A stretch of DNA of 17,702 bases from NCBI GenBank assembly GCA_023807065.1, contig JAJJLU010004145.1:1-17702 (forward strand). Direction: 5' to 3'. The stretch is from Isotricha intestinalis (lineage: Eukaryota; Ciliophora; Litostomatea; Vestibuliferida; Isotrichidae). The position numbers and the translations under genes were made by a program. The notes beneath the pieces are model-generated. The model searched no databases. It worked only from the letters and a program-made list of their open reading frames with translations, and was not told where the DNA came from. Positions 1 to 8,518 of this stretch are shown piece by piece; the first letter of the stretch is position 1; each line of letters opens with the position of its first letter.

Positions 1-191
1 TAAAAATGATATATTTTGAAACGAAAAATAAATAAATATATGATAAATAAAAAATAAAACATTAATTCATTATATTTTATTTTATTTCTTTTTTATTTCT
101 AAATAATAGTAATTCATGATAAACAAAATAAAACTTTTATTTTCTTAATCAAAAATCATCAATTTATAAATTAATAGATAATCAATATAAT

Positions 192-1646
192 TTATACAAC
201 AGTAATTCCAAGTAAAATCAATAAAGAAGTTTTAAGAAAAGATGAAGAATTACCATCAGAACCACCAGAAGTATCTTTTTCACATCCATTTTTTGCAGAA
301 TTTTCTTTATATCCAGAAGCACAAACACATTTTTTAGTAGTAGCATCACAAGTTTGTGTAGAATCAGCACAATTTTTATCTGAGCAATCAGCACCATAAG
401 CTGCAGGTTGTTCACAATCAGTTCCATCTTTTGTTTCAACTAAACCAGTTGCACAAACACAAAAACCAGATGAACATTGTTGAGTTGTTGTTGCTGTACA
501 AGTGTTATCAACCTTACATTTTCCATTTAATTCTCCATCAGCTGCACAACCATTTTTATCTTTATTTTCGGAATAATTCTCAGCACAAACACATGTATGA
601 GAAGTTTCATGACAGGTTTGAGTTGCATCAGCACAATCTACAATTGCGCAACTTTCACCATAAGCTGCTGGTACTCCACAACCACTGTGATCATTTTTTT
701 CAACTAAACCAGTTGCACAAACACAATTATTAGATTCACAAGTTAGAGTTGAATCAGCACAATCTACATTTTCGCAACTATCACCTAAACCTGCGGGTTC
801 TGCACAATCAGATCCATCTTTTTTTTCAACTAAACCAGTTGCACAAACACAATAACCAGATGTACATTGTTGAGTTGTTGTTGCTGTACAAGTGTTATCT
901 TCAAGACATTTTCCATTTAATTCTCCATCAGCTGCACAACCATTTTTATCTTTATTTTCGGAATAATCGGCAGCACAAACACATCTGTTAGAAGTACAAG
1001 TTTGAGTTTCATCAGCACAATTTTTAGTTGAGCAATCACCACCATAAGGTGCAGGTTCTTCACAACCCTTTTCATCTTTTTTTTCAACATAACCATCTGC
1101 ACAAACACATTTGTGAGAATCATCATCACAAGTTAGAGTTGAATCAGCACAATCTAAAGTTGTGCAATCTCCTTTATAAGCTGTTAAACAAGCATTTCCT
1201 GCTTGATTTACAGCAAAACCATCTTTACAAACACATCTGTTAGAATTAGTATCACAAGTTTGAGTAGTTTTATCACAATCTATAGCAGAGCAATCTTCTC
1301 CATACTTTGGTTGTACTCCACAACCATTTGCTTCTTTATTCTCAACATAACCATTTGCACAAACACATGTGTGAGAATCATCATCACAAGTTTGAGTTGG
1401 ACCAACACAATCTATTTCAGTACAATCATCTCCATACTCTGGTTGTTCTCCACAATCATCTTGTTCTTTATTCTCAACATAACCTGTTTCACAAACACAT
1501 TTTCCGCTTCCACCAGTATCACATTTTTGAACAGTTGCTTTGCATGAATCACCTTCACCAGTACATGTTGCTCCATAACCTACTAATCCACATAAAATAT
1601 TTGAAATAAAAAGAGAAAATAATAAAAATGATAAAAGCTTATTCAT
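192..1646 (-). CDS. Secreted cysteine-repeat surface protein, probably GPI-anchored
   Basis: I choose the Met at 1646 (484 aa) rather than the upstream Met at 1715, because it starts a classic signal peptide (MNKLLSFLLFSLFISNILC) and the extra 23 upstream residues are charged. After the signal peptide come ten tandem modules of about 40-45 residues, each with six Cys in a C..C..C..C-x-C..C pattern and a CVCAxGYVENK-like core, resembling EGF/EB-type disulfide modules. The protein ends in a small polar stretch (SGGSDGNSSS) followed by a 15-residue hydrophobic tail with nothing after it, a typical GPI-attachment signal. It should therefore sit on the outer cell surface. Ciliate immobilization/surface antigens share this architecture, but a specific family or ligand is not established. 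Modules 5-7 and 8-10 are a duplicated block. The gene is visibly less AT-rich than its neighbours. It stops with TAA. Confidence 0.85.
   Translation of the reverse strand: MNKLLSFLLFSLFISNILCGLVGYGATCTGEGDSCKATVQKCDTGGSGKCVCETGYVENKEQDDCGEQPEYGDDCTEIDCVGPTQTCDDDSHTCVCANGYVENKEANGCGVQPKYGEDCSAIDCDKTTQTCDTNSNRCVCKDGFAVNQAGNACLTAYKGDCTTLDCADSTLTCDDDSHKCVCADGYVEKKDEKGCEEPAPYGGDCSTKNCADETQTCTSNRCVCAADYSENKDKNGCAADGELNGKCLEDNTCTATTTQQCTSGYCVCATGLVEKKDGSDCAEPAGLGDSCENVDCADSTLTCESNNCVCATGLVEKNDHSGCGVPAAYGESCAIVDCADATQTCHETSHTCVCAENYSENKDKNGCAADGELNGKCKVDNTCTATTTQQCSSGFCVCATGLVETKDGTDCEQPAAYGADCSDKNCADSTQTCDATTKKCVCASGYKENSAKNGCEKDTSGGSDGNSSSFLKTSLLILLGITVV
418..580 (-). repeat. Duplicated tract within the surface-protein gene, copy 1
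   Basis: This tract closely matches 808-970 at an offset of exactly 390 bp. Stretches such as 516-577 versus 906-967 look identical. It encodes parts of modules 8 and 9; the partner encodes modules 5 and 6. The 390-bp offset equals three modules (130 codons), so the array grew by duplicating a three-module block or was homogenised by gene conversion. Confidence 0.85.
808..970 (-). repeat. Duplicated tract within the surface-protein gene, copy 2
   Basis: This is the partner of 418-580, encoding parts of modules 5 and 6. Similarity falls off on both sides: around 751-807 only moderate matches remain, and past 970 the spacing changes by a few codons. The near-identity is therefore patchy rather than covering the full 390 bp. 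Confidence 0.85.
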
Positions 1647-3206
1647 TTTATTTATAATTATTTTTTCATCTTTATTTCTTGATTTTACATATATTAAATT
1701 TTCAAATAGTTTCAAAGTTAATATAGTGACTGTTACAATTTTGTACTCATAGTTTAATGTTGTTTTATGGATTTTATCTTACTAAAATAATTAATGTTAT
1801 AAATTTATTTGTATAAAGATGAAAAAACCAAAATTAATGTAAATATAAAAAGACCAAAAATTATAATAAAAATTTATGAAATGTATTTTTTTATTTTTTT
1901 CAATTTGCAATTGATTCATTAATATTCATTATAAATTATTGTTGTTTTAATTACTGATAAAAATTAATTTATTTGTCAAATTAAATTTCAAAATATTAAA
2001 TATAGAATTATTAATAAAAAATATCCTTAATCTATGAAAAATATCTTAAAAAATATATATAGTATAAATATCAAATTATTTGCTTTTAATTCATATAATA
2101 ATTTAAAAAAAAAAGATTGAAAATCAAATATTTTAAAATCAATAATTTCTTTTAGAAAAGATAATAACTAAATTTTAATTAAAAACAAGAATATTCCTTT
2201 TCATATTACTTTTTTATCTTCTATCAAAAAAAAAAAGAAGAATGATTTAATAATAAAATTGATTATTCATTTTAATATTGATGATTAAATTTTTAAATAA
2301 ATTTTTGTCTTAGATTTTTGAGTAATTTTATTTATATAATTTAATTCTATGTAAATATTATGCATTGTTTTAATATATAGATAATATTATTTTATTTTCT
2401 TCTTTTTTCTTAAATAATATTGGAATTTCACTTATTCTTTCATTAAATTCTTAATGGAAGAAATCTTTTAAAAATATTATTTTCTTTTTTTCTTGTCATT
2501 AACAAAAATTATTGGAATTAAAGAAGAAGATTTAAAAATTTGAGTCATATAATCTTTTGGATTGTTATTTTTTAATAGAAGAATAGTATTTCAAATTCTT
2601 TTTTAAAATTAATTCTAATAATTTTATATTTTTTAAAAACAAAACTACATTGATTTCTAAAAAATATTTTTTGAATTCAATAAATATTAATTAAAAATTC
2701 AACTCAACTTATTTTTTTGATTATATTTACTGGTCATCCTTTTTTTTCTTGAAGGAGAAATATAATGTTTATGAATTTCATATGAAATAACCTAAATAAT
2801 ATACATAAATAGTGAAATCACTACTTAATTAAGCTCCAAAAGAAATAAAATACAGTTAATTTTGCTTTCTTATCAATAAAATAAATTAATTCATAATTTT
2901 TGTTCTCATAAATATGTTAGAAGAAGATAAAGAATTCAATTTGATTTATCAAATAAATAATATACTGTTTTTCCTAAAATTTTTTTTTAAATTTATTTCC
3001 AAATTATTTGTTTTGTTGATTTAAATTAAGTATTTATTAATTGAATTTCAGAGATACAAAATTGTATTTTTATTTAAAATAAAAATCACTAACTATAACA
3101 ATTTTAAATCCTTCATAAACATAATATTTTTTTTGAAAAAAAAAACAAAAAATAAATTAAGTAAAAAAATAAAATAATCATTTAAAAAACCCAAAAAAAT
3201 AAAAAA
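1647..3206. other. Long AT-rich gene-free region
   Basis: About 1.56 kb between the divergently transcribed surface-protein and AP-1 mu genes, so it must contain both promoters. I see no complete gene, tRNA or tandem repeat. On the minus strand between about 2170 and 2960 there are short protein-like stretches interrupted mainly by TAA and by frame changes. They could be remnants of a dead gene, but in sequence this AT-rich such stretches also occur by chance. Confidence 0.6.
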
Positions 3207-3989
3207 ATGTCAGGTATTTCTGCAATATATTTCTTAGACAGAAAAGGTAGAGTAATAATATTTAGAAACTACAGAGGAGAAGTAAATCAAGATATATCAG
3301 AAGGTTTCACAGATCAAGTTCTAGAATTAGATGAATCGAACATGAAACCAGCTTTCACAATAGATAATGTACATTATATATGGATAAAACATCAAAATAT
3401 ATATATGGTAGCTGTAGGAAAAAGAAATATAAATGTAGCTTTAACAATAGCATTTTTATATAAAATGAAACAAATATTTATAGATTACTTTAATGAATTA
3501 GAAGAAGAAACAATAAAAGACAATTTTGTTTTAGTATATGAATTATTAGATGAAATAATGGATCATGGATATCCTCAAACAACAGAAAGTAAAATATTAA
3601 AAGATTTCATAGTAATAGAATCAAATAAAAAGAATATTGATAATAAAAATAATCAACCAATAAATGAATCGAATGTAACATCAACAATGACAAATATAGT
3701 ATCTTGGAGAAAAGAAGGAATAAAATATCCTAATAATGAAGCATATCTCGATGTGATAGAAAAAGTAGATGAATTAATAAGTCAAAATGGAACAGTATTA
3801 TCAAGCCAAGTATTAGGTTCAGTAATAATGAGAAGTTATTTAAGTGGAATGCCAACAGTAACTTTAGGATTAAATGATAAAATAGTTCTTGAAAATTCAG
3901 GTAAAGATATAAGTAATTCAGTTGAAATGGATGATTTAAAATTTCATCAATGTGTTGATATGAATATATTCTTAAAGAAAATAGAATAA
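3207..3989 (+). CDS. AP-1 complex mu subunit, C-terminally truncated
   Basis: Medium chain of a clathrin adaptor, which binds cargo sorting signals at the trans-Golgi/endosome. The first ~140 residues are the longin-like mu N-domain (start MSGISAIYFLDRKGRVII; YMVAVGKRN; FVLVYELLDEIMDHGYPQTT). After a linker the mu-homology domain begins (SWRKEGIKYPNNEAYLDVIE, about residue 165) and runs through GMPTVTLGLNDKI to KFHQCV. This order and wording fit AP-1 mu best. Similarity then stops abruptly at about residue 250; ten unrelated residues follow before TAA. Family members are about 420-430 residues, so most of the mu-homology domain that binds YxxPhi signals is missing, and I do not find it in any frame before Dim1. 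The product could still occupy the adaptor core but should not bind cargo normally. It may be a truncated paralogue, a pseudogene or an assembly junction. Confidence 0.88.
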   Translation: MSGISAIYFLDRKGRVIIFRNYRGEVNQDISEGFTDQVLELDESNMKPAFTIDNVHYIWIKHQNIYMVAVGKRNINVALTIAFLYKMKQIFIDYFNELEEETIKDNFVLVYELLDEIMDHGYPQTTESKILKDFIVIESNKKNIDNKNNQPINESNVTSTMTNIVSWRKEGIKYPNNEAYLDVIEKVDELISQNGTVLSSQVLGSVIMRSYLSGMPTVTLGLNDKIVLENSGKDISNSVEMDDLKFHQCVDMNIFLKKIE

Positions 3990-4339
3990 GTGGTAAAATA
4001 AGGAAAAAGAAAAATCAATTGATGAAAATGAGTTAGTAGAAAGAATATTCAAATTAAGTAATTTAAATAATAGAGAGTTGTTAACTATTATAATTAAAAG
4101 AAAAATAAATATTATGAATTCATTTCATAATTTTTCTAAATAAATTCGAATAAAAAACAGAAACAAAAACTAATTTCAGAAAACAAAGCAATTATAAGAT
4201 TTTATTTTGAAAAAAATATAAAAAAAATTTTCTTTATTTTTTAAATAATTTAATAAATAAAATATAATTATTTATAATCCAAAATTCGAAAAAAGAAACA
4301 AAAAGATTAAAATTATATTTATAATTTATTTTTTATAAT
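3990..4339 (+). other. Spacer with a possible orphan coding fragment
   Basis: AT-rich spacer between the truncated mu gene and the convergent Dim1 gene. From 3997 to 4143, in a frame different from mu, there is a stop-free stretch of 48 codons with gene-like content (for example DENELVERIFKLSN) ending in TAA. It lacks an upstream ATG and does not resemble the missing mu domain. It could be the tail of another gene joined to mu by rearrangement, or chance. Confidence 0.35.
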
Positions 4340-4768
4340 TTAAAATTTATTTTGTATTCCAAAATTTTTTGGAGAAACAACTAATCCTTTTCCTTTTCTT
4401 GCTCCTTTATAAACAGATTCAATAATATCAATTAAATCTTGTTTATCATCTAAAGCCCAATTAATTTTATTATTATTTCCAGTTCCAGAATCTATTAACA
4501 TATGTTTATTTCTGTAAAAAAACATTGTAGTACATGGATCATATAATTCATACATTTGATTAAAATCTGGAACTTTTGTTATATCTACTAAATAAATTAC
4601 AGCAAAATTTTTTACATCTTCAGCTACTTTATATAATATTTCATCCATTTTCATACATTGAGGGTCATAATCATGTCCAAATCTAATAACAACAACTTTA
4701 TCTTCTTCACTAATTATTGCTTGATCAACTTCATAACCATTTTCTAAATGGGGTAATAAATAAGACAT
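4340..4768 (-). CDS. TXNL4A: U5 snRNP protein Dim1/TXNL4A (15 kDa)
   Basis: Spliceosomal thioredoxin-fold protein of the U5 / U4-U6.U5 tri-snRNP, needed for pre-mRNA splicing in the nucleus (Dim1 in fission yeast, Dib1 in budding yeast). The 142-residue length equals the usual family length. The hallmark blocks are present in order: MSYLLPHLENGYEVDQAI, EEDKVVVIRFGHD, CMKMDEILYKVAE, FAVIYLVDITKVPDFN, MYELYDPCTTMFF, GTGNNNKINWAL and GARKGKGLVVSPK. The thioredoxin active-site CxxC is absent, as is normal for this family, which is not a redox enzyme. Nothing looks damaged. The gene ends in TAA exactly where the family ends, which proves TAA works as a stop in this genome. Presence of a core splicing factor implies that the organism splices introns, although none is obvious in this window's clear genes. 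Confidence 0.97.
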   Translation of the reverse strand: MSYLLPHLENGYEVDQAIISEEDKVVVIRFGHDYDPQCMKMDEILYKVAEDVKNFAVIYLVDITKVPDFNQMYELYDPCTTMFFYRNKHMLIDSGTGNNNKINWALDDKQDLIDIIESVYKGARKGKGLVVSPKNFGIQNKF

Positions 4769-4875
4769 CTTATTAAATATATAATGAAAAAATATAAATA
4801 AAAAATAAAATTATTTTCACATAAAGACTTTTAAAATTATAATATTCTATAAAATATTAAGTTTAGGATATATAT

Positions 4876-5446
4876 TGAGTAATTTAATTATTCTTATTCA
4901 TTGTTTTATAAATTTTTTCAAGTATCTCAGGAAAAAATATTTCAAATGAAAATCAAATAAAATCTATTAATTATAGTTCTATAAATAAATATTATTCAGA
5001 AAAATATAAAAAGTGTACATATGAATGTTATTAGATGGAATATTTTTGTATTAATGAGTGTTTTGATTCAAAATGTCAGTATTAAAAATTGTGAAGAAAT
5101 AAAAGAAGATTTAAAAAATGTAAATGAAGATAAAGATAAAAAATGAATTTATAAAAATTTTGAAGTCAATAAATTAATTCAAATACTGAAAATATAATTA
5201 ATATTAATTGGAAAGAAGAAAATAATTTAAATATTACTTTTAAAGAAAACTTCAATAATTCATTAAGTATTGAAATTACAACAGAAAAAGATTCAATAAA
5301 ATATTCTTCGAAATAAGAAATGTAATAAAATTACAGGTGATACAGAAAATATATATAATTGTACAATTAATATAAGTAATTTTAGTATTTTAGGGGATTA
5401 TAATATTTTATATTATATTACTTTTAAAAAGGGAACAAGAATTTAA
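4876..5446 (+). pseudogene. Decayed gene for a secreted Cys-rich protein
   Basis: No intact frame exists here, but coding-like text can be followed through successive frames. About 4888-4920 reads as a hydrophobic leader (LFLFIVL, a stop, IFSSISG). From 4921 comes a charged segment, then at about 5011-5081 a Cys-rich motif (KCTYECY, stop, MEYFCINECFDSKCQY). After a frame change 5090-5145 reads NCEEIKEDLKNVNEDKDKK; later segments read NINWKEENNLNITFKENF and, from about 5321, CNKITGDTENIYNCTINIS, ending at TAA 5444. TAA, TAG and TGA all interrupt it, frame shifts at least twice, and no in-frame ATG precedes the leader. I interpret it as the remnant of a secreted or surface protein gene; a family was not recognised. 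The rest of 4769-5973 (4769-4875 and 5447-5973) is AT-rich spacer. Confidence 0.55.
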
Positions 5447-5973
5447 CTGAAAAAACAAAATAAGAAAATTAAAATAATTATCATAATGACATTTATAACA
5501 TTTAAAAAGTTTATGAAGCATTTTGAAATACAAATTTTAAAACTTTTTTTTTGGAAAATTTCAATTTTTTTTTCTACTTTTTTATTGTAAAAAATATATT
5601 TTTATTTTATTTAATGTCATATATAAATTAAATAGTTAAATTTTTTTAAAATACAGCATTTATTATTATGGATTATTATCTTATATTTTTAAGTTGAATT
5701 CATTAATATTATAAATAACATATAAATTTTGACTTACTAAATAGTGGATAATAATCTAAGAGAAAATAATAATATAAATTAAATCAATTGTTATAATCAT
5801 CGAAAATTATAAGTTTAAAATAATAATGAATAATACATAAAATAGTATTTTTAAAAGGAAAAATCCAAATAATATATTTTTTCTTTTTGAAAAAATCATT
5901 TAAAACCTACATTACAAAATTTATTCACATAAATCTATATTTTTATTAAAAAAGAAAAATATTTAAAAACATA
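5447..5973. other. AT-rich spacer
   Basis: About 530 bp between the decayed gene and the 3' end of the CAP-domain gene. It holds long T runs (around 5544-5580) and a short inverted pair (gattattatc near 5670, gataataatc near 5748) that is within what chance gives at this composition. I see no gene or RNA here. Confidence 0.5.
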
Positions 5974-6840
5974 TTATTTAGAAAATGATAAAAAAGCTAC
6001 AAATGAATTCTTATAAAATTTACTTGAAATTCCAATATATTTATAATCTTTATTTAAAATTGCATCCCTTTTTTTTCCAGCATTTTTATTATTATCATCC
6101 ACAACCATTAATAAAGCTGAAATTTCAGGGTCTTTAATTAAATCTTTATAATAAATATCAATATTAACATTTTTTCTCATTTCTTTGACAATTGATTTTA
6201 AATAAGAAGAATCTTTAGTTTGAGCTTCAAATTCTGGTAAAGGAATAATAATATTATTATTTATTTCAAGTGGATTTATAGAATCAGTATTTTTTAAAAT
6301 TTTTATTGTTTCTAAAAATGCTGGTTCTCCTCTATAAAGAGCAATTTTTAATTTATCCTTATAAACTATTTTAACTTTTTCTTTTTCTATTCCTGTAGTT
6401 TCATCTTTTATTATTTTTTTTTCTATTATTATATTTTTCAATGAATTTTCTATTTTATTTGCAAATAAAGGTGGATTTTCCCTTATTTCATTTATTATTG
6501 TTAATAATCTTTCATTATATTCTATATTTTTATCTTTTAAATTATTATTATCAACAATTATATTATTTGATATATTACATTTGTTTGTTGTGGAAGAGTT
6601 TTTGATTGTTATACTTTTTTCTTCTTGTAAATTTTGATTTATAAAACTTGAAATTTCACTTTTATCTTCATTATTTTTAGGTAATATATTTGATGAAGTA
6701 TTATCTTCATAATATTCTTTTTTTATATTTGATGGAAAGTTTGCTTTTATTATATTTTTATTGTTATTTTTTTTTTTTACTGAACTTTTTAATTCTGATT
6801 CTTCTTCATTTATTATATTTCTCATGCATTTACATCCCAT
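5974..6840 (-). CDS. CAP-superfamily (SCP/PR-1-like) domain protein with acylation-type N terminus
   Basis: 288 residues. The N terminus MGCKCM has Gly2 with Cys3 and Cys5, the layout of N-myristoylated, S-palmitoylated cytosolic proteins, and there is no signal peptide. This differs from typical secreted CAP proteins. Residues ~10-105 are low-complexity Asn/Lys/Ser-rich. Residues ~108-288 look like a CAP domain: an opening helix (NERLLTIINEIRENPPLFANKIENSL by position 108-135), GEPAFLETIKILKN, then the signature-like C-terminal strand region (ILNKDYKYIGISSKFYKNSF). In canonical members a GHR motif precedes that strand; here the matching place reads AGKKRDA, and the whole protein contains no histidine, so the metal-binding His pair of the CAP cavity is absent. 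Likely a membrane-associated, non-catalytic protein; partner unknown. The start at 6840 is supported by the acylation motif. It ends in TAA. Confidence 0.72.
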   Translation of the reverse strand: MGCKCMRNIINEEESELKSSVKKKNNNKNIIKANFPSNIKKEYYEDNTSSNILPKNNEDKSEISSFINQNLQEEKSITIKNSSTTNKCNISNNIIVDNNNLKDKNIEYNERLLTIINEIRENPPLFANKIENSLKNIIIEKKIIKDETTGIEKEKVKIVYKDKLKIALYRGEPAFLETIKILKNTDSINPLEINNNIIIPLPEFEAQTKDSSYLKSIVKEMRKNVNIDIYYKDLIKDPEISALLMVVDDNNKNAGKKRDAILNKDYKYIGISSKFYKNSFVAFLSFSK

Positions 6841-7211
6841 TTAAATATTTTTTTAATTTTTAATTTAAATTTTCTTTATTTTTAAAAAATTTTTAATGAA
6901 ATTAAAAAAAATATATATATATATTTTTTTGTCAAGAAATTTATATACAAACGGTAATCCTTACTATATCATATATAAAAAACAAAAAATTTAAAGTTAA
7001 AAAGAAATAAAAAAATTTTATTAAAGACTTATAAACAAGTTAATTCTATAAGAATAATCTTTTTTCTATTTTTTAATTCACTTTTTTTTAAAATTTAAAT
7101 ATTTATTGTGAAAAAATAAATTTAACTTAATCATTTTTAAAATTTAATCAAATATCATATAAAAAAATTAAGATATATTAGAATTAAATTATAAATTTAT
7201 TAATTTATAAA
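6841..7211. other. Divergent intergenic (bidirectional promoter) region
   Basis: 371 bp separating the starts of the CAP gene (minus) and the next gene (plus), so it must serve both. It contains an (AT)n run around 6911-6926 and several A/T homopolymers. The only mildly GC-rich patch is cggtaatcc near 6952. No recognisable promoter motif was identified. Confidence 0.5.
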
Positions 7212-7979
7212 ATGAATTCCCCTTTAAATATAGGAGAAAAACCAATGTCCAAGAAAATAAAAATATCTAATTTAAAACCATCACATAAAATATGTTCTCC
7301 TATAACACCACAAACTAATTTAAAAAACCTTTTTCCAAAAGATTTTTTTGAAATTCAAAATAATAAAATAAAAGTTGAACAAAATGAACTTACATTAAAA
7401 AAAATAAATTCAGATAATATAAATGAAAATAAAAGCGATGAAATATTTTCTAAAATTAATCCTCAAAATAAAGAAAATATTTTATTTAAAATTTCTTGTA
7501 AAATAGATAGTTCAACAAATTCTCACAGTACAAATAATACAGAAAGTGGTAATTTTAATTCAAAAGAATTAAAAAATAAAGTTGAAGAAATTGAAGATGA
7601 TATTTTTAAAGAAACTCCTCATTTTTTTCCTAAAGTAAATCAAAATAAAAAAGAAGAAGAAAATAAAATAATATTATCAAATGATATTAAAATAAATAAT
7701 TTTGATGGTGAAAAAGTAAATAAAGAAATTAAAAATTTATTTGATAATATTCCTGAAAATTTAAAAAGCGATCCTGATGTTAAAGAAAAAGTTGGGATTT
7801 TATTGAAAAATATTTATGAAATGAAACAAATTATTCATGATAAAAAAGAAGAAATGAATTCACCTTCTTCAAAAAATAATTTAAGAAATAATCATATTTT
7901 TGAAAGACCTTTTACTTCCAGAAAATTAAGTAGTAAAGAACACTCTATTAAAGGTAATTCAAGATATGTAAAAATATAA
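7212..7979 (+). CDS. Unknown Lys/Asn-rich protein
   Basis: 255 residues, unrecognised. The first 50 residues contain short Pro/Ser motifs (KPSHKICSPITPQTN), then KNLFPKDFFEIQ. The middle is acidic and Asn/Lys-rich (EEIEDDIFKETPHFFPKVN). Residues ~175-225 look helical and could form a short coiled coil (KEIKNLFDNIPENLKSDPDVKEKVGILLKNIYEMKQII by position). The tail is basic and Ser-rich (RPFTSRKLSSKEHS), a plausible phosphorylation region. It has no signal peptide and no membrane segment. The codon use matches the neighbouring genes and the ATG at 7212 sits in the usual A-rich context (ataaaATG), so I think it is a real gene. It stops with TAA. Confidence 0.7.
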   Translation: MNSPLNIGEKPMSKKIKISNLKPSHKICSPITPQTNLKNLFPKDFFEIQNNKIKVEQNELTLKKINSDNINENKSDEIFSKINPQNKENILFKISCKIDSSTNSHSTNNTESGNFNSKELKNKVEEIEDDIFKETPHFFPKVNQNKKEEENKIILSNDIKINNFDGEKVNKEIKNLFDNIPENLKSDPDVKEKVGILLKNIYEMKQIIHDKKEEMNSPSSKNNLRNNHIFERPFTSRKLSSKEHSIKGNSRYVKI

Positions 7980-8518
7980 TATCTTTTTTCGTTTTTAAAT
8001 ATTTTTAATTTATGTTTAATTTTATTTCATTTAAACAGTAAGTTTACATTATTATACTTTAAAAAATTTATAATTTATAATTTTTTATTTGTAAATATTA
8101 TCAAAATTAATTAAAATAAAAGATTTTCTATTGAATAACCAAAAAAAATGTTGAAAATTTTTCCAAATGCAAAATTACCATATTATCAATAATCAAAATA
8201 TGGATATAAATTATTTCCTTATATATTTCTGAGAAAAAACACTTATCCCTTTATATGATAATAAAAAGATAAAAATAATTCGTTTTAAATTATTTATATT
8301 TATTATTAATTTATAAAATTTAAACAATATTTTTATAAAATAATTATTCAAATTTTTTACATATTAAATTTATATTGATGGGAGACTTCAAAAGAAAAAA
8401 AATAAAAAAGAAAATTAAAAAGAAATTTATTTATTTTTGTAAACATAATTATTGAAATAGAATATTTAAATAAAATATAAAAACATTAACATTTTTTAAA
8501 TAATTTTTTTAAGCTTAA
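7980..8518. other. AT-rich spacer with a weak coding-like patch
   Basis: 539 bp between the unknown gene and the NVL gene. At 8148-8258 a frame starting with ATG reads MLKIFPNAKLPYYQ, meets TAA at 8190, then continues SKYGYKLFPYIFLRK to a TGA at 8256. The Pro and Gly content is unusual for spacer, so it may be a fragment of a dead gene; it may also be chance. Confidence 0.4.

Noticed and set aside
431..1609. Several plus-strand open frames of 70-114 codons opposite the surface-protein gene
   Set aside because: They are His/Leu/Asn-rich mirror readings of the repeated Cys modules, mutually repetitive only because the real gene is repetitive.
1647..1715. N-terminal extension of the surface protein to the Met at 1715
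   Set aside because: It would bury the signal peptide behind 23 mostly polar residues; the Met at 1646 gives a standard secretory start.
3987..4002. Intron rescuing the missing C-terminal half of AP-1 mu
   Set aside because: Donor/acceptor choices near 3952-4002 either run straight into TAA or join a frame with no resemblance to the mu-homology domain.
5670..5757. Inverted pair gattattatc / gataataatc as a hairpin or regulatory site
   Set aside because: Only 10 bp of simple A/T-rich sequence with unmatched flanks and a 68-bp loop; expected by chance here.
6905..6930. AT dinucleotide run as an origin or telomere-like element
   Set aside because: Short simple run typical of the background; no telomere-type repeat such as C4A2 or C4A4 arrays was found anywhere in the window.
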